DNA of 64,000 nucleotides, taken from positions 682,001 through 746,000 of the forward strand of contig NZ_RXOE01000001.1 in assembly GCF_003965815.1 (NCBI RefSeq), given 5' to 3'. The notes beneath the pieces were generated by a model. It did no database searches. It saw only the letters and a list, made by a program, of their open reading frames with translations, and was not told the DNA's origin. Every line of letters begins with the position of its first letter. Positions within the stretch are counted from its first letter, which is position 1. This DNA is from Variovorax gossypii. GTDB taxonomy: Bacteria; Pseudomonadota; Gammaproteobacteria; Burkholderiales; Burkholderiaceae_C. The position numbers were made by a program, and so were the translations under genes. Shown here one piece after another: positions 56,269 through 64,000 of this stretch.

Positions 56269-56619
56269 TCAATCGCGCTCATCGTCCCAGCCGTTCGGCG
56301 GGCGATAGGGATAGCCGGGGCCGTAGTAGATGCGACCGGGCGGCGGGGTGTAGATCGGAGCCGGACGGTAATACACCGGAGGCGGCGGCCGGTAGTAGAC
56401 CGGCGGCGGCGGTTCGTAATAGATGGGAGCCGGATACGGGTAGACCGGCGGCGGCGCGTAGTACGGTGCCGGATAGCCGCCGACCACGTAGCCGGGGGTG
56501 CCGATCTGCACCGACCAGCTTCCGCGCGCATTTGCGGCTCCAGCAGCCAGCAACGCGCCGGCGATGACGGCACCGACGGCCGCCCACTTGAAAACAGAAG
56601 ATTGAGGTTTGAGGTTCAC
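56269..56619 (-). CDS. Exported Pro/Tyr-rich low-complexity protein
   Basis: A 116-residue protein starting with GTG at 56617-56619; GGAGCCACC precedes it. A signal-like segment (KPQSSVFKWAAVGAVIAGALLAAGAANA) ends near ANARGSW, followed by RGSWSVQIGTPGYVVGGYPAPYYAPPPVY and a long stretch of PPPVYYRPP repeats. A longer frame could start at 56703. Such YxPPPxYY proteins are common in Burkholderiales and have no known role; surface or periplasmic localisation is expected. The terminator at 56212-56240 follows it. Confidence 0.72.
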   Translation of the reverse strand: MNLKPQSSVFKWAAVGAVIAGALLAAGAANARGSWSVQIGTPGYVVGGYPAPYYAPPPVYPYPAPIYYEPPPPVYYRPPPPVYYRPAPIYTPPPGRIYYGPGYPYRPPNGWDDERD

Positions 56620-56749
56620 GGTGGCTCCAGGGCCAAGGGCGGACACGCCCGGGTGGATACGCAACGCCGGATGCATCTTCGCGGTGCACCCGATTGCATG
56701 CAAGCATGGTAGCCAAACGTCACCGCGGCGAGCGGTGACAGCGCCGTGT

Positions 56750-57697
56750 TCAGCGCGCGATTTCGCGGCGCGAGAGCATCACGTCGCCGCTGCTGGTGTT
56801 GAAGGCGATGGTCGGAGCGCTGTAGTCGCTCAGCGGAGCGCCCAGGCCGATTTCGCCGCGGCCGTGCAGCACGCACTCTTCGCGCCGCAGGGCGATCTCG
56901 GTGCTCGGCCCGTCGTTGCCGTGGAAGCGCACCCAGGTGCCGTAGGTGCTGACGTCGATCAGCACGCAGCTGCCCTGCCGCAGTTCGATGCGCGCATGAA
57001 GCCGCGAGACGCGGGGGTCGTTGACCACGAACTGCGCGTCGTCGACGCGGCCCAGGTGGATCGGGAGCTCCTCCGTGCGGAACATCGAGCGGACATCGAG
57101 CCACGCCAGCTCGATCTGGCCGAACGAGGAGTCGGGCATGCGCAAGGGAGCCAGCGCAGCGGGCACGGTGAGGAATGTCGTCACGTCCTCCTGCCAGTCG
57201 ATCCGGTGCACGACCGACATCTCGCTGCGCCCGCGGATGTTGATGAGGCCGAGGTCGCGATGCTGCACAGAGCCTTCACGCAATTGGGAGATGACCGCGG
57301 CGGTCACCCAGATCTGGCCCGGGCCGGCCAGGTCGCTCAGCCGCGAGGCCAGGTTGACGGCATCGCCGTAGCAATCGCCCTCGACCTCGACCACTTCGCC
57401 GCTGGCCACGCCGATCTGCAGCGCCATGCGCAAGGGTGCCGGCCACGCGAGCAGCCGCTTCTGGTGATAGCGCTGCAACTCGATGACCGCATGCGTCGCC
57501 GCCGCGCCGCTGGTGAAGATGGCGAACACGCCATCGCCGAGCGACTTCACCACCCGGCCGCCATGCGCCTGGCACACGCCGCCGATCCACTGCGTCAGCC
57601 GGGTCACGGTCTCGGTGGCACGCGCATTTCCCATGGCCTCGAAGACCCTCGTGCTCCCCGTCAAGTCCGCGAATACGACTGTGGAATTGACACCCAT
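56750..57697 (-). CDS. Class III adenylate/guanylate cyclase with C-terminal FHA domain
   Basis: A 315-residue soluble protein (start at 57695-57697, MGVNSTVVFADLTGSTRVFE; an alternative ATG lies at 57758-57760). The cyclase domain has the metal-binding Asp11 and Asp55, an adenine-specifying Lys51 and a candidate Asp108, and Asn115/Arg119 that bind the transition state, so a working adenylate cyclase is predicted. The FHA domain (about residues 215-310) has LGRVDDAQFVVNDPRVSRLHARIE, the phosphothreonine-binding Arg and Ser/His. FHA-cyclase fusions suggest control by a Ser/Thr kinase, but no such kinase gene is in the window. Confidence 0.93.
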   Translation of the reverse strand: MGVNSTVVFADLTGSTRVFEAMGNARATETVTRLTQWIGGVCQAHGGRVVKSLGDGVFAIFTSGAAATHAVIELQRYHQKRLLAWPAPLRMALQIGVASGEVVEVEGDCYGDAVNLASRLSDLAGPGQIWVTAAVISQLREGSVQHRDLGLINIRGRSEMSVVHRIDWQEDVTTFLTVPAALAPLRMPDSSFGQIELAWLDVRSMFRTEELPIHLGRVDDAQFVVNDPRVSRLHARIELRQGSCVLIDVSTYGTWVRFHGNDGPSTEIALRREECVLHGRGEIGLGAPLSDYSAPTIAFNTSSGDVMLSRREIAR

Positions 57698-58069
57698 ACT
57701 CTTATGATTCTCGATTTCTATCGCTGGTTGTAAATGCCCGTGGGCTCCCTGCATTTCCACGCAGGCAGTTCTCCTGGCACATGTACGTTCACGCGCCGGA
57801 GAGGAAACCTGCTTGTCCTTCGCCTTCGATAAATAAAACTATCGGATCGGGATATGTATACGCCACCGGTGAATGAACAGATGCAAAAGGTTCATTCCAT
57901 TCAAGGCTTGTAGTACTTTGGAAAACAAAATTCAATGACTAGTGAAAACGATAAGTAAAGCGTGTTGTTTACAAACAAGAAACATCGTTTCGGATCTTGT
58001 GGAATGGTTAACTGAGGCTTAAGGTAGCGGCCGTTCCCGCTTCCGGCAATACGCTTTCCGTTCCCACCC
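57698..58069. other. AT-rich intergenic region upstream of a small orphan gene
   Basis: I see no gene in these 372 bases. The part from about 57,830 to 58,020 is markedly A/T-rich against the surroundings. A dyad TTGTTT-AC-AAACAA is at 57965-57978. The region should hold the divergent promoters of the cyclase and the gene at 58070, and could host a small RNA, which I cannot confirm from sequence alone. Confidence 0.45.
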
Positions 58070-58405
58070 ATGCTCTTGCGCCGCTTTCTTCGTCTGCTGA
58101 ACGTACCCGGCTTCGGATCCCGCCAGGCGACGGAGAGCCAGCTCGGTCGTATCCGTACTGCGATGCTGTCGGTGCTCCAGGGTCATGGCGGCCACTCGGT
58201 CCAGCGCGTCAGTCAGCGCGTGCGTTTCGCCGCCGACGTCGAAGCACTCTGGTACCTGCGGCAGGACGTGATGATGGCGTTGAGCGCCATCGACGGCGAG
58301 ACCGCCGCCCGTCGGCAAATGAAAGCCATCAACAGCATGTTCAAAGGCGGATTGCCCGGTTCGATGGGGCCTCGGGCGCACCAGCGCTTTACCCAAAGCA
58401 AATGA
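58070..58405 (+). CDS. Hypothetical protein, 111 residues, possibly conserved in Comamonadaceae
   Basis: A small protein with a basic, Leu-rich N-terminus (MLLRRFLRLLNVPGFGSRQ), then ESQLGRIRTAMLSVLQGHGGHSVQRVSQRVRFAADVEALWYLRQDVMMALSAIDGE, and a basic tail KAINSMFKGGLPGSMGPR. No signal peptide or known domain. Codon use and GC content match a real gene, it has its own rho-independent terminator at 58413-58440, and it sits behind a long AT-rich leader. I do not recognise a function; a stand-alone transcript is likely. Confidence 0.75.
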   Translation: MLLRRFLRLLNVPGFGSRQATESQLGRIRTAMLSVLQGHGGHSVQRVSQRVRFAADVEALWYLRQDVMMALSAIDGETAARRQMKAINSMFKGGLPGSMGPRAHQRFTQSK

Positions 58406-58412
58406 AACAACG

Positions 58413-58440
58413 ACGGCCCTTTCGGGGCCGTTTTCATTTT
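58413..58440 (+). terminator. Rho-independent terminator after the 111-residue gene
   Basis: ACGGCCC (58413-58419) and GGGCCGT (58425-58431) form a 7-bp GC-rich stem with a TTTCG loop, followed by TTTCATTTTT. It starts 8 bases after the stop at 58405. The gene on the opposite strand also ends nearby (58468), so it may serve both directions, although its minus-strand T-tract is weaker. Confidence 0.88.
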
Positions 58441-58467
58441 TAACGTTCTATTTTCTTTGTGTCTTGA

Positions 58468-60786
<2,319 letters not shown>

Positions 60787-60787
60787 C

Positions 60788-61432
60788 TCAGCGACCCTCC
60801 GCCACCGGAGCCTCGGCGGTCATGCCCAGGCGGTCCATCCATACGGCAAGTGCCTGTTCGTCCTGCGTGCCTGCGCTGTAGACCGCGTGCATCGCTGCGT
60901 GCGATTCGCGCCGGTGCTGGTTGAGCTTGATCTTGCATTGCAGCGCCGTCACGCACAGCTCGAAGCCCACGATGCCGGCGAGCATCTTGAGCTGGAACTC
61001 CTCGCCCAGGTCGCGCCACTGCTGCGCGTAGGCGGGTTCGTGGTCGTGGATCAGCTTCTTGAGCAGTGCGTCCTTGTCGCCCGGCTCCTCGATCAGCCGC
61101 GCCTCCACGGTGCAGTGCACCGCCAGGTAGTTCCAGGTCGGCACGCGGGCCAGGTCGGGATAGACGGAGGGCGAGAGGTACGAATGCGGTCCGAGGAAGG
61201 TGACCGCCGCCCGGGGCCGGGCCTGCAGATAGCGCCAGTGCGGGTTGGGCTTGGCGCAATGTCCCCACAGCACCAGTTCGTCGCCCGCGCGTTGTTCGGC
61301 CACCAGCGGTAGGTGCGTGACGTACGGCAGTCCGTCGTCATCGTTCGAGATCAGGCTCGCGAACGGGTGCGAGCGCATCAGCTCCAGCGCGATGGCCGGA
61401 TCCTTGGCATTGAACTGCGGGGGCATGTACAT
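60788..61432 (-). CDS. PaiB-family FMN-binding protein
   Basis: A 214-residue flavin-split-barrel protein resembling Bacillus PaiB, once described as a negative regulator. It begins MYMPPQFNAKDPAIALELMRSHPFASLISNDDDG, followed by LVLWGHCAKPNPHWRYLQ, AAVTFLGPHSYLSPSVYPDLARVPTWNYLAVHC, and the tail FQLKMLAGIVGFELCVTALQCKIKLNQHR that ends the barrel. The start at 61430-61432 has no strong ribosome site, though a further ATG-like codon is not available close by. It may be an FMN-dependent oxidoreductase or a transcriptional repressor; the choice is open. Confidence 0.9.
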   Translation of the reverse strand: MYMPPQFNAKDPAIALELMRSHPFASLISNDDDGLPYVTHLPLVAEQRAGDELVLWGHCAKPNPHWRYLQARPRAAVTFLGPHSYLSPSVYPDLARVPTWNYLAVHCTVEARLIEEPGDKDALLKKLIHDHEPAYAQQWRDLGEEFQLKMLAGIVGFELCVTALQCKIKLNQHRRESHAAMHAVYSAGTQDEQALAVWMDRLGMTAEAPVAEGR

Positions 61433-61485
61433 GGGGCTTATTCCTCGTGGAACCTCGTGGCGAGGCCCCATTCTCCCCGAGCCGC

Positions 61486-62184
61486 CTACTTTGCGCGCGG
61501 CGTCTCCAGCAGCTTCACCATCGCGGTGTAGCCGCGCGCCTTCGCCAGTTGCAGCGGCGTGTTGCCCTGGCGGTCCGTCAGCTTGAGGCTGGCACCGGCG
61601 TCGACCAAGGCGGCCAGCGTGCGCTGGTGGCGCGGCCCGCCGTCGCCCAGCACGATGGACTCGATCACCGCCGTCCAGTGCAGGTTGTTGACGTGGTCGA
61701 GCGGCGCGCCCGCGGCGATCAGCCTGCGCACCACTTCGTCGTGTCCGAGATGGGCCGCCGCGATGAGCGCGGTGCCGTCGTAGCGGCTCGTGGTCTGCCC
61801 GGGCTTCGCTCCGAGCGACAGCAGCACCGAGAGCGTCGCGGCGTCGTCCGCCACCGAGGCGATGGTGACGGCGTCGTAGCGGTCGTCCTCCAGCAGGTCG
61901 AGGTCCGCGCCGGCCTTGGCCAGCAGCTTGATCGCATCGCGCTGCCGCGCGAACGTGGCGACATGCAGCGGCGTGCGGCCCCGCGCGTCGCGCGCATCGA
62001 GATTCGCGCCCGAGGCGACAAGCGCCTTCAGCTTCTGCAGGTCGCCATGCCATGCGGCCTGGTGCAGCCCGTCGAAGGCCAGCACCTCGGCCGCCAGCGG
62101 CGGCACCTGGGCGAGCGCGCCCAGCGGCACGCCCAGCCCGAGCGCGACCGCCAGCACACCCGGCCAGATACCGCGCGCCTTCAT
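61486..62184 (-). CDS. Periplasmic ankyrin-repeat protein
   Basis: A 232-residue exported protein: a signal peptide (MKARGIWPGVLAVALGLGVP, then LGALAQ) followed by about five ankyrin repeats. Repeat cores include FDGLHQAAWHGDLQKLKALVASGANLD, RGRTPLHVATFARQRDAIKLLAKAGADLD, DGTALIAAAHLGHDEVVRRLIAAGAPLD and QGNTPLQLAKARGYTAMVKLLE. Its ATG overlaps the stop of the GlcG-like gene (ATGA), so they are cotranscribed. Ankyrin proteins in the periplasm have been linked to redox or binding functions; its partner here is the GlcG-like protein. Confidence 0.92.
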   Translation of the reverse strand: MKARGIWPGVLAVALGLGVPLGALAQVPPLAAEVLAFDGLHQAAWHGDLQKLKALVASGANLDARDARGRTPLHVATFARQRDAIKLLAKAGADLDLLEDDRYDAVTIASVADDAATLSVLLSLGAKPGQTTSRYDGTALIAAAHLGHDEVVRRLIAAGAPLDHVNNLHWTAVIESIVLGDGGPRHQRTLAALVDAGASLKLTDRQGNTPLQLAKARGYTAMVKLLETPRAK

Positions 62185-62684
62185 CAGAGCAGGCCCTTGA
62201 CCTTCTCGAGCGCCGCGTTGGCGCACTGCTCGTCGAGGTGGCCGCCGGGCGCGCCGCCCACGCCGACCGCGCCGATCACTTCATTGCCCGACTTGACCGG
62301 CACGCCGCCGCCCAGCAGCAGGAAGCCCGGCAGGTACACCAGGTTCGCCGCGCCCGGGTTCTTCTGTGCGCCTTCCATCATGGCCTGCGTGGGGCTCTTG
62401 GCCGAAGCCGAAGTCCAGGCCTTGCGCTCGCTCGATGCCAGCGTGTGGGGGCCGGCGTTGTCGGCGCGCTGCACGGCACGCACGGTGCCGGCGCGGTCGA
62501 CCACGGTGGCGGCCACGTTGTAGCCGTTGGCCGCGCAGGCCGCCACGGCTTCGGCCGCGATCTGGTTGGCCAGCGCGAGAGACATGTTCTTTTCGGTACG
62601 CACTGCCGGTGCGGGCGTCTGGGCCTGGGCGACGGAAGCGGCGAGCAGGACGGCGAGGCTGCCGAGGCGAACGATGGTTTGCAT
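62184..62684 (-). CDS. GlcG/HbpS-family heme-binding-like protein, exported
   Basis: A 166-residue protein with signal peptide MQTIVRLGSLAVLLAASVAQ, cleaved near AQAQT, then a HbpS/GlcG domain: LALANQIAAEAVAACAANGYNVAATVVDRAGTVRAVQRADNAGPHTLASSERKAWTSASAKSPTQAM. The FLLLGGGVPVKSGNEVIGAVGVGGAPGGHLDEQCANAAL tail is typical. GlcG is found with glycolate oxidase or glc operons; HbpS binds heme. It is followed by the ankyrin gene with 1-base-register overlap. A heme or corrinoid role is plausible; the ligand is not confirmed. Confidence 0.88.
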   Translation of the reverse strand: MQTIVRLGSLAVLLAASVAQAQTPAPAVRTEKNMSLALANQIAAEAVAACAANGYNVAATVVDRAGTVRAVQRADNAGPHTLASSERKAWTSASAKSPTQAMMEGAQKNPGAANLVYLPGFLLLGGGVPVKSGNEVIGAVGVGGAPGGHLDEQCANAALEKVKGLL

Positions 62685-62802
62685 TGTTTGGTTTCTCCAG
62701 TGGATTCGGGTAGTTGCGCCGGCTGTTGCCGACGGCTGCGCCACTGTAGAAAACACGGCCCGCGACGGCCATTCGTACGGCTACGCCCGCCGCTCCGTAG
62801 TT

Positions 62803-63444
62803 CTACGGAGCACCGTCGTCCACCAGCACGGCATAGCGCCGGATCAGCTGCGCGAGTGAATCGCAGTCGAGCTTGGCGAACAGGTTCGCACGGTGCGTCT
62901 CGACCGTGCGCGGCGACAGCGCCAGCGTTCGCGCGATCTCCTTGTTGGTCAGCCCCTGCACGATGAAGGCGAGCACCTCGCGCTCCCGCTCCGACAGCTG
63001 CGACACCCTCTCGCGCGCGGCGTTGTCGGCCTGCGAGCGCTCGCGCGAGCGCACGTGCTGGCGCACCGCCTGCTGCAGCGCCTCGAGCAGTTGCTCGTCG
63101 TCCACCGGCTTCTCGAGGAACTCGGCCGCGCCGGCCTTGAAGGCGCGGCGGCACATCTCGACGGTGCCGTGGCCCGTCAGCATGATCACCGGCTGGTCGA
63201 CGCCCTGCGCCACCAGCCGGTCGAGCACCGTGAGCCCGCTGATGCCGGGCATGCGCACGTCGAGCACGATGGCGCCGACGCTCGCGCGGTCGAAGCCGTC
63301 GATGAAGGCCTGCGGGTCAGCCCAGGCCTGCACGCGCAGGCCGACGGTGCCGATCAGCAGCGAGAGGCTGTCGCGCACCGCCTGGTCGTCGTCGATCAGG
63401 TGGATCAGCGGCGATTGCGGCTGATGGGTGTTCGGAATGCTCAT
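62803..63444 (-). CDS. FixJ/LuxR-family response regulator
   Basis: A 213-residue response regulator. The receiver (about 13-130) has the acidic pocket LIDDD, phospho-acceptor Asp62 in AIVLDVRMPG, and LTGHGTVEMCRRAFKAGAAEFLEKPVDD; the linker is Arg/Ser-rich. The LuxR-type helix-turn-helix (about 150-195) is LSEREREVLAFIVQGLTNKEIARTLALSPRTVETHRANLFAKL. It overlaps the sensor kinase stop by 4 bp. The 118-bp gap to the GlcG gene suggests that operon as a target, which is inference. Confidence 0.94.
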   Translation of the reverse strand: MSIPNTHQPQSPLIHLIDDDQAVRDSLSLLIGTVGLRVQAWADPQAFIDGFDRASVGAIVLDVRMPGISGLTVLDRLVAQGVDQPVIMLTGHGTVEMCRRAFKAGAAEFLEKPVDDEQLLEALQQAVRQHVRSRERSQADNAARERVSQLSEREREVLAFIVQGLTNKEIARTLALSPRTVETHRANLFAKLDCDSLAQLIRRYAVLVDDGAP

Positions 63445-64000
63445 GAAGACGACGCGACGAGTGGCAGCAGCAAGGTGAAGCGCGCACCGCGCGGCGAGGC
63501 ATTGGCCGCGCTCAGGCTGCCGCCCATGCCGCCGGCCAGCGTTTCGCTGAGGCTCAGGCCGAGGCCCAGCCCGCCTTCGCGCGTGCTGAAGAAGGGTTCG
63601 AAAAGGCGCGGCAGCGCTTCAGGGGCGATGCCGCGCCCGTTGTCGGTCACGGTCAGCACGCCCTCCTGCCCGTTGCGGCCGACCGACACGACGAGGCGCC
63701 GTTCGGCCGCAGGCACGAGGTCGAGCGCCTGTAGCGCGTTCATCAGCAGGTTGTGCACGATCTGCTCGAGCGCCACCGCCTCCGCTTGCACGCGCACAGG
63801 GGCCTGCGCCGTGGCATCGAACTGCGCGGCGACGTCGTGCTTCGCGAACTCGGGCGCGAGCAGGTGCATGGCACTGCGCACGACCTCCTGCAGCACAAGA
63901 GGCCGGGTCTCGCCGCCGGCTTCGGGCCGCTCGATCACGCGGCGCAGGCGCCCCACCACGCCGGCCGCGCGGCGAGCCTGCTCGACCGCCTGCCCCATCG
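63441..64000 (-). CDS. Sensor histidine kinase, C-terminal part (cut by the window edge)
   Basis: At least 186 residues of a kinase that continues past the right edge. What is visible is the end of the dimerisation domain and the full ATP-binding domain: LEQIVHNLLMNALQAL (N-box), LTVTDNGRGIAPEALPRLFEPFFSTREGGLGLGLSLS (G1, F and G2 boxes) and the ending PRGARFTLLLPLV. FEPFF(S/T)T(K/R)xxGLGLGL is typical of FixL/DctB/NtrB-type kinases. It is coupled to the FixJ-like regulator by an ATGA overlap. The sensor region is not available. Confidence 0.93.
   Translation of the reverse strand, partial: MGQAVEQARRAAGVVGRLRRVIERPEAGGETRPLVLQEVVRSAMHLLAPEFAKHDVAAQFDATAQAPVRVQAEAVALEQIVHNLLMNALQALDLVPAAERRLVVSVGRNGQEGVLTVTDNGRGIAPEALPRLFEPFFSTREGGLGLGLSLSETLAGGMGGSLSAANASPRGARFTLLLPLVASSS

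Overview
The window is a high-GC (roughly two-thirds G+C) chromosomal segment from a betaproteobacterium, most likely a member of the Comamonadaceae close to Variovorax. The reasoning is gene-family based: many ABC importers with Tat- or Sec-exported binding proteins, a bioA-bioF-bioD block, paired DUF1501/DUF1800 exported proteins, Cys-poly-Gly lipoproteins, a RspA/ManD hexuronate operon, and tight head-to-tail packing with ATGA and GTGA overlaps. I saw no rRNA, tRNA, CRISPR array, insertion sequence, integrase or phage gene, so this looks like ordinary core and accessory metabolism rather than a mobile island. The species assignment is inference.

Layout. 1-10,038: flavin monooxygenases, a small P-loop kinase and an aldo/keto reductase on the minus strand, divergent from an ABC importer of the nitrate/sulfonate/taurine class (binding protein, ATPase, permease, second binding protein), then a third binding protein with a 4Fe-4S ferredoxin and a fumarate-reductase/APS-reductase-like flavoprotein. 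This looks like one scavenging and redox locus, probably for a sulfur- or nitrogen-containing organic compound. 10,179-17,988: GNAT enzyme, DHA2 efflux pump, two AraC regulators, a dihydroflavonol-reductase-like enzyme, cyclopropane fatty acid synthase and an aldo/keto reductase. 17,971-21,318: biotin genes bioA-bioF-bioD. 21,625-31,132: NmrA-like protein, a small basic KGG-like protein, then a LysR regulator divergent from a C45 acyltransferase/peptidase, an alpha/beta hydrolase and a complete oligopeptide-type ABC importer. 31,144-36,132: DUF4304 protein, AlkB-like dioxygenase, a GH16 lipoprotein, and a nuclease-helicase fusion preceded by a textbook LexA box.

36,288-42,916: a signalling operon of hybrid kinase (CHASE3-GAF-HisKA-HATPase-three receivers), stand-alone CheR, stand-alone CheB, a receiver-kinase and a single receiver, all overlapping or closely spaced, with no chemoreceptor. 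43,002-51,622: a FadR-type regulator with three operator-like palindromes ahead of it, two tandem paralogous binding proteins, a zinc dehydrogenase, two permeases, an ATPase, ManD mannonate dehydratase and a fructuronate-reductase-like enzyme. Together these would import a sugar acid and convert it to 2-keto-3-deoxygluconate. 51,629-56,063: CAP-domain lipoprotein and the DUF1800-DUF1501-small protein operon. 56,269-64,000: a Pro/Tyr-rich exported protein, a class III nucleotide cyclase fused to an FHA domain, an AT-rich intergenic stretch with a small orphan gene and terminator, an LD-carboxypeptidase, a TadA deaminase fused to an apparently incomplete dehalogenase-like domain, a PaiB-like flavoprotein, an ankyrin protein with a GlcG-like partner, and a FixJ/FixL-type two-component pair cut by the right edge.

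The items I consider most worth follow-up are the SOS-box-controlled nuclease-helicase, the flavoprotein/ferredoxin locus with three binding proteins, the CheR/CheB kinase operon without a chemoreceptor, the operator array of the hexuronate operon, and the TadA-hydrolase fusion.
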